This document shows positions 29,868-39,528 of a stretch of 64,000 bases of DNA, piece by piece. A program made the position numbers and the translations under genes. This DNA comes from Streptomyces zhihengii (GTDB lineage: Bacteria > Actinomycetota > Actinomycetes > Streptomycetales > Streptomycetaceae), in NCBI RefSeq assembly GCF_016919245.1, contig NZ_JAFEJA010000001.1, positions 1,674,001 through 1,738,000 of the forward strand, written 5' to 3'. Position 1 is the first letter of the stretch. Every line of letters starts with the position of its first letter. Under the pieces are notes generated by a model. The model was not told the origin of the DNA. It searched no databases and saw nothing but the letters and a program-made list of their open reading frames with translations.

Positions 29868-31349
29868 CTACGCGACGCCCAGCCAGCCCTCGATGGGGCT
29901 GAGGGCGAAATAGGCCACGAAGACGGCGGTCAGCACCCACATCAGCCAGCCGACCTCGCGGACCTTGCCCTGGACGGTCTTGATGAGCACGTGGGAGATG
30001 ACACCGGCCGCGATGCCCGCGGTGATGGAGTACGTGAAGGGCATCAGGACGGTCGTCAGGAAGACCGGGATCGAGGTGGCCTGGTCGGTCCAGTCGATGT
30101 GGCGGGCGTTGGCCAGCATCATCGAGCCGATGACGACGAGGGCCGCGGCGGCGACCTGCGACGGGATGAGCTGGGCGAGCGGGGTGAAGAAGAGGCACAG
30201 CGTGAAGGCGAGTCCGGTGACCACACTGGCGAAGCCGGTGCGCGCGCCGTCGCCGACGCCGGCGGTGGACTCGATGAAGACGGTCTGCCCGGACGCGCCG
30301 GCGAAGCCGCCGATCGCGCCGCCCGCGCCGTCCACGGCGAGGGCGCGGTTCAGGCCGGGCATCCGGCCCTTGTCGTCGGCGAGGCCGGCCTGCTGGCCGA
30401 TGCCGATGATGGTGCCCATGGCGTCGAAGAAGCCGGCCAGCACCAGGGTGAAGACGATGACGCCGACGGTGATGCCGCCGATGTCGCCGATGCCGCTGAA
30501 CGAGACGGAGCCGAGGAGCCCGAAGTCGGGCGCGCTGACCGGCGAACCGCTGAGCTCCGGCGCGTTCAGTCCGCCCCAGGCGGCCCGGTCGAGGCCCGCG
30601 AGCTGGTGGACGACCGCCGCGAAGACGGTGCCGCCGACGATGCCGATGAGGATGGCGCCCGGCACCTTGCGGACCTGGAGGGCGAAGATCAGCAGCACGG
30701 TGACCGCGAAGCAGAGGACCGGCCAGCCGGTGAGCATGTCGTGGGTGCCGAGCTGGATGGGCTTGGCGCCGGCGACACCGCCGGGACCGGGCATCGAGGT
30801 GACGAAGCCGGCCGAGACGAGACCGATCAGGCACACGAAGAGGCCGATGCCCATGGTGATGGCGTGCTTGAGCGCCAGCGGAATGGCGTTCATGATCAGC
30901 TCGCGCAGGCCGGTGACCACCAGCAGCACGATGACCAGTCCGTAGATGACGCACATCCCCATCGCGTTCTCCCAGGTCATCTCGGGCGCGACCTGGAAGG
31001 CGATGACCGCGGAGACGCTGAGTCCCGCGGCGAGGGCCAGCGGCACATTGCCGATGAGCCCCATGACGATCGTGGTGGCCGCCGCGGCGAACGCGGTGGC
31101 GGTGGTGAGCTGGTCGCCGTCGAGCCGGGCGCCGGTGGCGTCGGGGACCGACAGGATGACCGGGTTGAGCAGGATGATGTACGCCATCGCCATGAAGGTG
31201 GTGATGCCGCCGCGCACTTCTCGACCGATGGTCGATCCGCGCCGGGTGATGTGGAAATACCGGTCGAGCCAGGATCTTCCGGCGGGCTGGCGTGTGCCGG
31301 CTCCGGCGTCTTCCGCCGTCGTCCGCGGCTCGGTGGACTGCTGGGTCAT
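29868..31349 (-). CDS. NCS2/AzgA-type purine permease
   Basis: 493 residues with a dozen or more hydrophobic segments. Signatures: SWLDRYFHITRRGSTIGREV, RGGITTFMAMAYIILLNP, MGLIGNVPLALAAGLSV, ALKHAITMGIGLFVCLIGLV, FFDAMGTIIGIGQQAG, SGQTVFIESTAGVGDGARTG. AzgA-like members import adenine, guanine or hypoxanthine by proton symport. ATG 31349 with GGGAG seven bases before it is chosen over the open frame to 31583. It lies between the dehydrogenase genes and xdhC; the 261-bp leader upstream shows no gene or clear hairpin. Confidence 0.92.
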   Translation of the reverse strand: MTQQSTEPRTTAEDAGAGTRQPAGRSWLDRYFHITRRGSTIGREVRGGITTFMAMAYIILLNPVILSVPDATGARLDGDQLTTATAFAAAATTIVMGLIGNVPLALAAGLSVSAVIAFQVAPEMTWENAMGMCVIYGLVIVLLVVTGLRELIMNAIPLALKHAITMGIGLFVCLIGLVSAGFVTSMPGPGGVAGAKPIQLGTHDMLTGWPVLCFAVTVLLIFALQVRKVPGAILIGIVGGTVFAAVVHQLAGLDRAAWGGLNAPELSGSPVSAPDFGLLGSVSFSGIGDIGGITVGVIVFTLVLAGFFDAMGTIIGIGQQAGLADDKGRMPGLNRALAVDGAGGAIGGFAGASGQTVFIESTAGVGDGARTGFASVVTGLAFTLCLFFTPLAQLIPSQVAAAALVVIGSMMLANARHIDWTDQATSIPVFLTTVLMPFTYSITAGIAAGVISHVLIKTVQGKVREVGWLMWVLTAVFVAYFALSPIEGWLGVA

Positions 31350-31610
31350 GGGCCTACTCCCAAGGTTCACAGGGGCACCCGCCGTGGAGACTGGAGATGG
31401 CGGGATTTGGGAAGGTGCTTCGGCTGCACGACCCGGGGGACGGCCCGAGATGAACGTGCTCTGCGGGATGGTGCGGGGTACTGCGTGGGGGTGGTGGTAC
31501 GGCCGCGAGCGGTGCGGCACAGGGGTCTCCGGGCGGTGCGGGCACGGTGGAGGAAGGTGACGTTCCTCGGAGGCATGGCGCACACCGCCCGGAGAGTCTC
31601 GGAGACCTGA

Positions 31611-34016
31611 TCAGGTGCCGGTGAGGTGCTCGGGGCGCACCGGCGTCCTGTTCAGTTCCAGTCCGGTCGCGTTCCGGATCGCCGCGAGGACGGCCGGGGT
31701 GGACGACAGGGTGGGGGCCTCGCCGAGACCGCGCAGCCCGTAGGGGGCGTGCTCGTCGGCGAGTTCGAGCACGTCGACCGGGATGGTCGGCGTGTCGAGG
31801 ATGGTGGGGATCAGGTAGTCCGTGAAGGACGGGTTCCTGACCTTGGCCGTCTTCGGGTCGACGATGATCTCCTCCATGACGGCGACACCCAGCCCCTGGG
31901 TGGTGCCGCCCTGGATCTGGCCGACCACGGACAGCGGGTTGAGCGCCTTGCCGACGTCCTGGGCGCAGGCGAGCTCGATCACCTTCACCAGGCCGAGCTC
32001 GGTGTCCACCTCCACCACCGCGCGGTGCGCGGCGAAGGAGTACTGGACGTGTCCGTTGCCCTGTCCGGTCCGCAGGTCGAAGGGCTCGGTGGGGCGGTGC
32101 CGCCACTCGGCCTCGATCTCGACGGCGTCGTCCTCCAGCACGTCGACCAGGTCGGCGAGGACCTCGCCGCCGTCGGTGACGACCTTGCCGCCCTCCAGCA
32201 GGAGTTCGGCGGTCGCCCAGGCCGGGTGGTAGGAGCCGAACCGGCGGCGCCCGAGTTCCAGGACCTTCTCGCGGACCAGCTCGCAGGAGTTCTTCACCGC
32301 GCCGCCGGTGACGTACGTCTGCCGGGAGGCCGAGGTGGAGCCCGCCGAACCGACCTGGGTGTCGGCCGGGTTGATGGTCACCTGGGTGACCCCGAGCTCG
32401 GTGCGGGCGATCTGCGCGTGGACGGTGATGCCGCCCTGGCCGACCTCCGCCATCGCGGTGTGCACGGTGGCCACCGGCTCGCCGGCGATCACCTCCATGC
32501 GCACCTTGGCGGTGGAGTAGTCGTCGAAGCCCTCGGAGAAGCCGACGTTCTTGATGCCGACCGCGTAGCCGACGCCGCGGACGACGCCCTCGCCGTGGGT
32601 GGTGTTGGACAGACCGCCCGGCAGGGCCCGTACGTCGGCGCCCGCGGTGGTCTCCCACTGGCGCTCGGGCGGCAGCGGGCGCGCCTTGACGCGGCGCAGC
32701 AGTTCGGCGACCGGGGCCGGGGAGTCGACCGGCTGCCCGGTCGGCAGCAGGGTGCCCTGCTCCATGGCGTTGAGCTGGCGGAAGGCGACCGGGTCCATGT
32801 CGAGGGCCTTGGCGAGCTTGTCCATCTGCGCCTCGTAGGCGAAGCACGCCTGGACCGCGCCGAAGCCGCGCATGGCGCCGCAGGGCGGGTTGTTGGTGTA
32901 GAGGGCGATCGCCTCGATGTCGACGTCCTCGACGACGTACGGGCCGACCGAGAGCGAGGAGGCGTTGCCGACGACCGCCGGGGAGGCGGAGGCGTAGGCG
33001 CCGCCGTCCAGGACGATGCGGCACCGCATGTGGGTGAGCTTGCCGTCCCTGGTCGCGCCGTGCTCGTACCAGAGCTTCGCCGGGTGGCGGTGCACATGCC
33101 CGAAGAAGGACTCGAAGCGGTTGTAGACGATCTTGACCGGCTTGCCGGTGCGCAGCGCCAGCAGGCAGGCGTGGATCTGCATCGACAGGTCCTCGCGGCC
33201 GCCGAAGGCGCCGCCGACGCCGGAGAGCGTCATCCGCACCTTCTCCTCGGGCAGGCCGAGGACGGGCGCGATCTGGCGCAGGTCGGAGTGGAGCCACTGG
33301 GTGGCCACGTAGAGGTCGACGCCGCCGTCCTCGGCGGGCACGGCCAGACCGGACTCGGGGCCGAGGAACGCCTGGTCCTGCATGCCGAAGACGTACTCGC
33401 CCGAGACGATCACGTCGGCGCGCTTCGCCGCCTCGGCGGCGTCGCCGCGGACGATGGGCTGGCGGTGCACGATGTTCGGGTGCGCCACATGGCCGGCGTG
33501 GTGGTCGTCGCGGCCGGGGTGCAGCAGCGGGGCGCCGGGCGCGGTCGCGGACGCCTCGTCGGTGACGACGGGCAGTTCGCGGTACTCGACCTTGATCTTG
33601 GCCGCGGCGCGGCGCGCGGTCTCCGGGTGGTCGGCGGCGACCAGGGCCACCGGCTCGCCGTGGTGGCGCACGACACCGTTGGCGAGGACGGGGGTGTCCT
33701 GGATCTCCAGGCCGTAGTTCTTCACCTCGGTCGGCAGGTCGTCGTAGGTGAGGACCGCGTAGACGCCGGCCTGGGCGAGGGCCTCGGAGGTGTCGATGGA
33801 GACGATCTCGGCGTGGGCCACGGTGGAGCGCAGGATCTGGCCCCAGAGCATGTCCTCGTGCCACATGTCGGAGGAGTACGCGAACTCGCCGGTGACCTTG
33901 AGGGTGCCGTCGGGGCGGAGCGTGGACTCGCCGATGCCGCCCCGGGTGCGGGAGCCCTGGGTGACGGTGGTGGGCGTGCCCGCGGGGGCGGACGCGGCCC
34001 GGGTGTGCTGTGTCAT
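31611..34016 (-). CDS. Xanthine dehydrogenase, molybdopterin-binding subunit
   Basis: 801 residues. Landmarks: TLRPDGTLKVTGEFAYSSDM, VGGAFGGREDLSMQIHACLL (molybdopterin contact), RFESFFGHVHRHPAKLWYEH, PPCGAMRGFGAVQACFAYE, MAEVGQGGITVHAQIARTEL, and the catalytic Glu in GLRGLGEAP near the C-terminus. It oxidises hypoxanthine/xanthine to urate with the two neighbouring subunits. ATG 34016 follows the iron-sulfur subunit stop (34019) by two bases. Substrate is inferred from context with purine permease, XdhC and PucR; other aromatic dehydrogenases share the fold. Confidence 0.92.
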   Translation of the reverse strand: MTQHTRAASAPAGTPTTVTQGSRTRGGIGESTLRPDGTLKVTGEFAYSSDMWHEDMLWGQILRSTVAHAEIVSIDTSEALAQAGVYAVLTYDDLPTEVKNYGLEIQDTPVLANGVVRHHGEPVALVAADHPETARRAAAKIKVEYRELPVVTDEASATAPGAPLLHPGRDDHHAGHVAHPNIVHRQPIVRGDAAEAAKRADVIVSGEYVFGMQDQAFLGPESGLAVPAEDGGVDLYVATQWLHSDLRQIAPVLGLPEEKVRMTLSGVGGAFGGREDLSMQIHACLLALRTGKPVKIVYNRFESFFGHVHRHPAKLWYEHGATRDGKLTHMRCRIVLDGGAYASASPAVVGNASSLSVGPYVVEDVDIEAIALYTNNPPCGAMRGFGAVQACFAYEAQMDKLAKALDMDPVAFRQLNAMEQGTLLPTGQPVDSPAPVAELLRRVKARPLPPERQWETTAGADVRALPGGLSNTTHGEGVVRGVGYAVGIKNVGFSEGFDDYSTAKVRMEVIAGEPVATVHTAMAEVGQGGITVHAQIARTELGVTQVTINPADTQVGSAGSTSASRQTYVTGGAVKNSCELVREKVLELGRRRFGSYHPAWATAELLLEGGKVVTDGGEVLADLVDVLEDDAVEIEAEWRHRPTEPFDLRTGQGNGHVQYSFAAHRAVVEVDTELGLVKVIELACAQDVGKALNPLSVVGQIQGGTTQGLGVAVMEEIIVDPKTAKVRNPSFTDYLIPTILDTPTIPVDVLELADEHAPYGLRGLGEAPTLSSTPAVLAAIRNATGLELNRTPVRPEHLTGT

Positions 34017-34018
34017 CG

Positions 34019-34612
34019 TCAGACCGTCGCTTCCTCGTGTCCCTGGCGGGCGGCCGCGAGGCGGACGGCGTCCAGGATCTTCTCGTAGCCGGTGCAGCGG
34101 CACAGGTTGCCGGAGAGCGCCTCGCGGATGTCCTCGTCGGACGGCGAGGGGTTGCGCTCCAGCATCTCGTCGGCGGCGACCAGCAGGCCGGGCGTGCAGA
34201 AGCCGCACTGCACGGCGCCGGCGTCGATGAACGCCTGCTGGACCGGGGAGAGTTCGGTGCCCTCGCCGGTCTGCGAGTCGGTGCCCTGCGCGCTCCAGCC
34301 CTGGGCGTCCTGGAGGCTGGTGCCGCAGGCGCCGGAGGCGCAGCCGCCGTGCTCGGCGCGCTGCCTGGCGTAGTCGGCGAGCCCTTCGACGGTGACGACC
34401 TCGCGGCCCTCGGCCTGCCCGGCGGCGACCAGGCAGGAACAGACCGGCACGCCGTCCAGGCGGACCGTGCAGGAGCCGCATTCGCCCTGCTCGCAGGCGT
34501 TCTTGGAGCCGGGCAGCCCGAGGCGCTCGCGCAGGACGTAGAGCAGGCTCTCGCCCTCCCAGACGTCGTCCGCTTCCTGGCGGCGTCCGTTGACGGTGAA
34601 GTTGACGCGCAT
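34019..34612 (-). CDS. Xanthine dehydrogenase, (2Fe-2S) subunit
   Basis: 197 residues. Plant-type cluster ligands NACEQGECGSCTVRLDG with a later Cys in VPVCSC, and the second cluster GAVQCGFCTPGLLVAA and GNLCRCTGYEKILDAV. The middle contains an insertion rich in Gln/Gly/Thr (GWSAQGTDSQTGEG) longer than in most homologues. It passes electrons from the molybdenum site to FAD. ATG 34612 lies two bases after the FAD subunit stop, with GGAAGGAG within that gene's last codons. Confidence 0.94.
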   Translation of the reverse strand: MRVNFTVNGRRQEADDVWEGESLLYVLRERLGLPGSKNACEQGECGSCTVRLDGVPVCSCLVAAGQAEGREVVTVEGLADYARQRAEHGGCASGACGTSLQDAQGWSAQGTDSQTGEGTELSPVQQAFIDAGAVQCGFCTPGLLVAADEMLERNPSPSDEDIREALSGNLCRCTGYEKILDAVRLAAARQGHEEATV

Positions 34613-34614
34613 GA

Positions 34615-35505
34615 CTATGCAGCTCCTTCCAGCGTGCGGGCGGTGCCGCGGTACTGCTCCCAGGTCCAGCCCAGCGTGCGGCGGGCCATGATGCCGACCG
34701 CGTGGCGGCGGTACTTCGCGGTACCGCGCACGTCGTCGATCGGGTTGCACGCGCCGGAGGCGAGCTCCGCGAACTGCTTGGCGACCGACGGGGTGATGAT
34801 CTTGCCGCTCTCCCAGAAGCCGCCCTCGTCCAGCGCTGCGTTCAGGAACTCCTCGGCCTCCTTCGCGCGCACCGGGGTGGGCGCTGCGGAGCCGATGCCG
34901 GTGCGCACCGTGCGGGTCTCGGGGTGCAGCGCGAGACCGAAGGCGCACACCGCGATCACCATGGCGTTGCGGGTGCCGACCTTCGAGTACTGCTGGGGTC
35001 CGTCGGCCTTCTTGATGTGCACGGCGCGGATCAGCTCGTCGGGGGCGAGCGCGTTGCGCTTGACTCCGGTGTAGAACTCGTCGATGGGGATCATGCGCGT
35101 GCCGCGCACCGACGCGGCCTCGACCTCGGCGCCCGCGGCGAGCAGGGCCGGGTGGGCGTCACCGGCCGGGGACGCGGTGCCGAGGTTGCCGCCGACGCCG
35201 CCGCGGTTGCGGATCTGCGGGGAGGCGACCGTGTGCGAGGCCAGCGCGAGCCCGGGGAGCTCGGCGCGGAGGTTCTCCATGATCGCGGTGTAGGGCACGG
35301 ATGCCCCCAGCCGGACGCTCTCGCTCCCGACCTCCCATTCGGTGAGCTCGCCGATGCGGTTCAGGTCCATGAGGTACTCGGGCCGGCGGTGGTCGAAGTT
35401 GATCTCGACCATCACATCGGTGCCACCCGCGAGGGGGACGGCTGTGGGGTGCTCGGCCTTCGCGGCGAGCGCCTCCTCCCAGCTTGCGGGGCGAAGGAAG
35501 TCCAT
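34615..35505 (-). CDS. Xanthine dehydrogenase, FAD-binding subunit
   Basis: 296 residues. FRPASWEEALAAKAEHPTAV, FAD loop PLAGGTDVMVEINFDHRRPE, then TVASPQIRNRGGVGGNLGTA and SPAGDAHPALLA, and the C-terminal CO-dehydrogenase-flavoprotein-like RHAVGIMARRTLGWTWEQYR. First gene of the minus-strand purine operon; ATG 35505 has a weak AAGAGAG upstream. A 293-bp gap separates it from the divergent PucR gene and must contain both promoters. Confidence 0.93.
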   Translation of the reverse strand: MDFLRPASWEEALAAKAEHPTAVPLAGGTDVMVEINFDHRRPEYLMDLNRIGELTEWEVGSESVRLGASVPYTAIMENLRAELPGLALASHTVASPQIRNRGGVGGNLGTASPAGDAHPALLAAGAEVEAASVRGTRMIPIDEFYTGVKRNALAPDELIRAVHIKKADGPQQYSKVGTRNAMVIAVCAFGLALHPETRTVRTGIGSAAPTPVRAKEAEEFLNAALDEGGFWESGKIITPSVAKQFAELASGACNPIDDVRGTAKYRRHAVGIMARRTLGWTWEQYRGTARTLEGAA

Positions 35506-35798
35506 GAGTGGCTCTCTTCTTCTTGATCGTGTGACCGGGGTCCGTCGCAACGGGCCCGGGACGGCCGGCCCTCGACTGGAGTGTTCACGTGGTGTTCATG
35601 CGATGTGGTCCAGTACACAAGGCGTGATCGGCCGGGTGCAGTCACTGAAGACATGAAGGAGTTGGCTGGTCGCCTCCCTCGTCTTGTAGATTCGAACGAA
35701 AAGCGGAGATCAGCAACCTCACCGTTTCCCCCTGGAAACCCTGGCCACGGATTTCCGCTCCGTACCCGGCAACAACGAGACAGATCGGCGGCGACGAG

Positions 35799-37496
35799 AT
35801 GCGGCTGCGCGCACTGCTGGAGAACGACGCGCTGGGCCTGCGGCTGCTCGGCGGCGAGGACGAGCTGGACCGCGGGGTGCGCGGCGTGATGACCACCGAC
35901 CTCAAGGACCCGAGCCGCTACCTCTCCGGCGGGGAACTGGTGCTGACCGGCCTGGCCTGGCGGCGCGCCGCCGAGGACTCCGAGCCGTTCGTGCGCATCC
36001 TCGCGGGCGCCCAGGTGGCCGGACTCGCCGCGGGCGAGGCGGAGCTCGGGGACATCCCCGACGATCTTGTCGAGGCGTGTTCTCGCCACCGGCTCCCGCT
36101 GTTCGCGGTGAACGAGTCCGTTGCGTTCGCGACGATCACCGAGTACGTCGTGCGGCAGGTGTCCGGGGAGCGCGCCGGTGACCTCGCCGCGGTCGTCGAC
36201 AGGCACAGGAGGCTGATGACCTCGGGCCCGGCGGGCGGCGGACCGGACGCGGTCCTGGACCTCCTCGGCTCCGACCTCGACCTGCGGGCCTGGGTGCTCT
36301 CCCCCACCGGCCGCCGGATCGCCGGCGCCGGCGGCGCGCCCGGCGGGCTGCCCGCGACGACCGGCGCGCTCCTCGCGGGCGAGCACCTGGCCGCCGTGCG
36401 CACGGGCCGGCGGGCCCCGCACCGGGTGGTGGCCGACGGCGCCACCTACTCCCTCTTCCCGATCCGGAACACCGGACGGGGCGCGGTCCCGGCCTCCCGC
36501 GACGTGCGCGAGAGCGTGCTGTCGGACTGGCTGCTCGCCGTCGAGGCGGACGCCGGGGACTGGCCGGCCGCCCGGCTCGACCTCCTCCAGGGCGTCACCC
36601 AGCTCATCGCCGTCGAACGCGACCGCCGGGAGGCGGCGCGCACGGTGCGCCGCCGGCTCGCCCAGGAGGTCCTGGAGCTCGTCCAGACGGGCGCGGCGCC
36701 CGCGGAGATCGCCGCCCGGCTGCGGGTCGCCGCCCCCGTGCTGCTCCCCGGCCTGGGCACCGCACCCCACTGGCAGGTGGTGGTCGCCCGCGTCGAGTGG
36801 GGCGCGGACACCGAGGTCGAGTCCGGCCCGGTGGCCCAGTCGCTGCTGGAGGAGATCCTCGTCGACCCGGCGGCGACCGGCCCGGAGTCGGCCGACCGGA
36901 TCGCCGTCGCCCACAGCGGCGACGAGGCCATCGCCCTGGTGCCGCTGCCCGCGCTCGGCCCGCTGGGCGACGAGGACGAGGAGGCGGCTCCCCTGGACGA
37001 GGGGCTGCACGCCGACGCCCTGCTGGAGTCCGTCCGCCTCCCGCTGTCGGCGGGCCTCGCCGACGACGGGCGCCTGACCCTCGGCGTCAGCGCCGCGGTG
37101 CACTCGGCGGAGGGGCTGCGCGGGGCGCTGGAGGAGGCCCGCCACGCCCGCCGGGTCGCGGCGGCGCGCCCCGGCCGGGTCTGCGCGGCGGGCCACCACG
37201 AGCTCGCCTCGCACGTCCTGCTGCTGCCCTTCGTCCCCGACGACGTCCGCCGCGCCTTCACGGCCCGCCTGCTGGACCCGCTGCGCGACTACGACCGCCG
37301 CCACCGCGCGGAGCTGATCCCCACCCTGGAGGCCTTCCTCGACTCCGACGGCTCCTGGACGCGGTGCGCCTCCCGGCTCCACCTCCACGTGAACACCCTC
37401 CGCTACCGCGTCGGCCGCATCGAACAGCTCACCGGCCGCGACCTGTCCCGCCTGGAGGACAAGCTCGACTTCTTCCTCGCCCTCCGCATGAGCTGA
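35799..37496 (+). CDS. PucR-family transcriptional regulator
   Basis: 565 residues. N-terminal PucR domain 1-125 (LRALLENDALGLRLLGGEDE, TTDLKDPSRYLSGGELVLTG, SRHRLPLFAVNESVAFATIT); GGDEF-like middle; C-terminal PucR-type HTH ~495-560 (TLEAFLDSDGSWTRCASRLH, HVNTLRYRVGRIEQLTGRDL). Such regulators control purine catabolism, allantoin or related genes in response to metabolites. It diverges from the xanthine dehydrogenase operon. ATG 35799; upstream ACGAG is a weak ribosome site. Confidence 0.92.
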   Translation: MRLRALLENDALGLRLLGGEDELDRGVRGVMTTDLKDPSRYLSGGELVLTGLAWRRAAEDSEPFVRILAGAQVAGLAAGEAELGDIPDDLVEACSRHRLPLFAVNESVAFATITEYVVRQVSGERAGDLAAVVDRHRRLMTSGPAGGGPDAVLDLLGSDLDLRAWVLSPTGRRIAGAGGAPGGLPATTGALLAGEHLAAVRTGRRAPHRVVADGATYSLFPIRNTGRGAVPASRDVRESVLSDWLLAVEADAGDWPAARLDLLQGVTQLIAVERDRREAARTVRRRLAQEVLELVQTGAAPAEIAARLRVAAPVLLPGLGTAPHWQVVVARVEWGADTEVESGPVAQSLLEEILVDPAATGPESADRIAVAHSGDEAIALVPLPALGPLGDEDEEAAPLDEGLHADALLESVRLPLSAGLADDGRLTLGVSAAVHSAEGLRGALEEARHARRVAAARPGRVCAAGHHELASHVLLLPFVPDDVRRAFTARLLDPLRDYDRRHRAELIPTLEAFLDSDGSWTRCASRLHLHVNTLRYRVGRIEQLTGRDLSRLEDKLDFFLALRMS

Positions 37497-38173
37497 CCCC
37501 CGCCCTTCCACCCCGTCCGGGCATCCGGGCCGTCCGGGTGTCCCAGCCCGTCCGGCGCTTGAGGACACCGCGCGCAGCGCGGTCCTGCGACCACCGCCCC
37601 GCAGGGCCGCACGGCGCCGCCCCACCCCATCCCAGCCCGTCCGGCGCTCGAGGACACCGCGCGCAGCGCGGTCCTGCGACCACCGCCCCGCAGACTGCCG
37701 CCGCCCCGCACCGCCCCGCCGGTGGCACGGCACGGCCTCCGGCCGTGTCCTCGAGCGCCGGACGGGCCGAGTTGCCCCCGCGTCCACCCCCACCCCGACG
37801 CTCTCACCGCCCACCCTGCGCATATGGCCGTACTCCCCGTGTGGACGCGCCCCGCCGCGCGCGCCGCGAAGGCGCCCCCGTGCGACCGGCGGCCCCCGCC
37901 GCCCTCACCCGTGCGGGTGACGGTGGAATCCGTCCGGTTGACGCCCGGCCACCCCCGCGACCGCGCCCCGCGCGGGCACCCCCGAGCGTGCGGGCACCGC
38001 GGAACGAAGGGGGACATCCGGCTCCACCGCCCCCCGGCGACGACATCGGCGGCGACCCGGTCCACCGCCGAAAGATTGTGAACTGATTCACTCGACCCCT
38101 TGGCCCGGCGCGCCCATCCATGCTGAGATTCCGTTCTGACTCGACAGCTCAATGGCGTGCTAGGGGAGGGCAA
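37497..38173. repeat. Intergenic region with three Streptomyces-type repeat boxes
   Basis: CAGCCCGTCCGGCGCTTGAG at 37544 and its GCTCGAG variant at 37633 are followed by the same ~60 bp (ACCGCGCGCAGCGCGGTCCT...), an 89-bp tandem pair; ACCGCGCGCAGCGCGGT is itself a hairpin. An inverted copy lies at 37747-37769. The first hairpin could terminate the PucR transcript. The rest, ~37800-38173, holds no credible gene and should contain the promoter of the TPR gene. Confidence 0.82.
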
Positions 38174-38986
38174 GTGGCGCATACCGCCATGTCTGGTTCG
38201 GGAACCACAGCAGGTGACGATCCACTCCAGACCGCGGTATGGCGGCTGCGTTCGCGCGGCTGTTGGACCGACGCGGCGGCCCTGCTCGCGCCCCGCGGCG
38301 CGGAGCCCGCGGCGGCCCTGGAACGGGCCGGACTGCTGGTCGAGCGCTGCCTGTTCACCTGCGAGGGCTGGCCCGAGGCCGAGGACGCGCTGCGCACCGC
38401 CGAGGCGGTGGCACGCGACGACGAGGAACGCGGCGGCGCCGCCAGCGAACGCGGGCGCCTCGCCTACGCGGCGACCCGCCTCGGTGTGCGGGACCGCGCC
38501 GACGAGGCCCGCTCGGCGCTCGGCCGCGCGGCCGCGCTGCTCTCCCCCACCTCCCCGCGCCGGCCCCTGCTGGACTTCCGCCGCGGGCTGCTCGCCGAGC
38601 ACATCGCCGACGCCCCGCAGGCCGCGCGCGCCGCGTACGAGCGGGCGCACGCCGGAGCCGGCGCGCACGCGGACCCGCTGCTGCTGTCCTTCACCTCGCA
38701 GCAGCTCGCCGGACTCGCCCTGCGCGAGGGCGAGTTGGCCATCGCCCGGCAGGGCTTCGCCGAATGCCTGCGCATCCGCGAGGAGCTGGGCTATCTGATC
38801 GGGACCGCGCCGGCGCTCGCCGGGCTCGCCGACTGCGAGTCGGAACCGGAGGCCGGGCGGCTCCGCGCGGAGGCACACCGGCTGTTCCGGCTGCTCGGCG
38901 GCGTGCCGGTGTGGCTGGGCGCCCAGCTCGCCCCGGCCGTGCCCGCCCAGTCGCCGCCGGTACGGCCCGAGCCCGCCGCGCAGTGA
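38174..38986 (+). CDS. TPR-like helical repeat protein
   Basis: 270 residues, cytosolic, Ala/Arg/Leu-rich. Repeated helical pairs typical of tetratricopeptide folds: WTDAAALLAPRGAEPAAALE, WPEAEDALRTAEAVARDDEE, LLDFRRGLLAEHIADAPQAA, LAGLALREGELAIARQGFAE. No catalytic motif. GTG 38174 follows GGGGAGGG; ATG 38189 is too far from it. The stop overlaps the next gene's GTG (GTGA), so it is probably co-translated with the phosphatase and may act as a partner or scaffold; this is inference. Confidence 0.75.
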   Translation: MAHTAMSGSGTTAGDDPLQTAVWRLRSRGCWTDAAALLAPRGAEPAAALERAGLLVERCLFTCEGWPEAEDALRTAEAVARDDEERGGAASERGRLAYAATRLGVRDRADEARSALGRAAALLSPTSPRRPLLDFRRGLLAEHIADAPQAARAAYERAHAGAGAHADPLLLSFTSQQLAGLALREGELAIARQGFAECLRIREELGYLIGTAPALAGLADCESEPEAGRLRAEAHRLFRLLGGVPVWLGAQLAPAVPAQSPPVRPEPAAQ

Positions 38987-39495
38987 GGACCCGCCGCAGG
39001 GAGGGCGACGTCCCGGAGCCGCGCTCGCGGTGGGACGAGATCACCACCGGCCTGTGGATGGGCGGCCATGTCTGGTCGGACGGGCGGCAGCGGCACCAGG
39101 ACGTGGTGGTGGACCGCGAGTTCGACGTGGTGATCAGCCTCTGGACGCGGTCGGGCCACGGCCCGGGCACCGGGGTGGAGCACCATGTGGCGCCCATCCC
39201 GGACGACTGGCTCACCGCGGGCGAGATCGACAGCGTGCGCCGCCTCGCGGTGGTGGCGGCCGACGCCGTGCGCGCGGGCCGCAAGGTACTGGTGCGGTGC
39301 TACTCGGGCTACAACCGCTCGGGCCTGCTGGCCGCCCAGACCCTGATCGAACTCGGCCACGACGGCGACGGCGCCATCGACCGCGTGCGGCAGCGGCGTT
39401 CGCCCTGGGCCCTGCACAACGCGGCCTTCGAGCAGTACCTGTTGACGGGCCTGGACGTGGCGTCCCTGCTGTCCGGGCTCGAACCGCCGCCCTGA
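38983..39495 (+). CDS. Dual-specificity/tyrosine phosphatase-like protein
   Basis: 170 residues. The signature CYSGYNRSG matches CxxxxxR(S/T) of cysteine phosphatases, preceded by AGRKVLVR, with upstream Asp-bearing loop HHVAPIPDDWLTAGEID that could supply the general acid. The start of the fold reads ITTGLWMGGHVW, like dual-specificity phosphatases. Expected to dephosphorylate protein Tyr/Ser/Thr or another phosphoester; no substrate is evident, although Ser/Thr kinases are abundant in Streptomyces. GTG 38983 overlaps the TPR gene stop. Confidence 0.82.
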   Translation: MRTRRREGDVPEPRSRWDEITTGLWMGGHVWSDGRQRHQDVVVDREFDVVISLWTRSGHGPGTGVEHHVAPIPDDWLTAGEIDSVRRLAVVAADAVRAGRKVLVRCYSGYNRSGLLAAQTLIELGHDGDGAIDRVRQRRSPWALHNAAFEQYLLTGLDVASLLSGLEPPP

Positions 39496-39528
39496 CCCCG
39501 CCCCGGCGGCGCGGAGCCCCGCGTCCGC

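Noticed and set aside
28401..31610. 1069-codon plus-strand open frame rich in Gly, Asp and Glu
   Set aside because: Antisense to XdhC and the purine permease, both with clear family motifs.
35412..37823. Long minus-strand open frame opposite the PucR gene
   Set aside because: PucR and HTH motifs are on the plus strand; the other frame is low-complexity.
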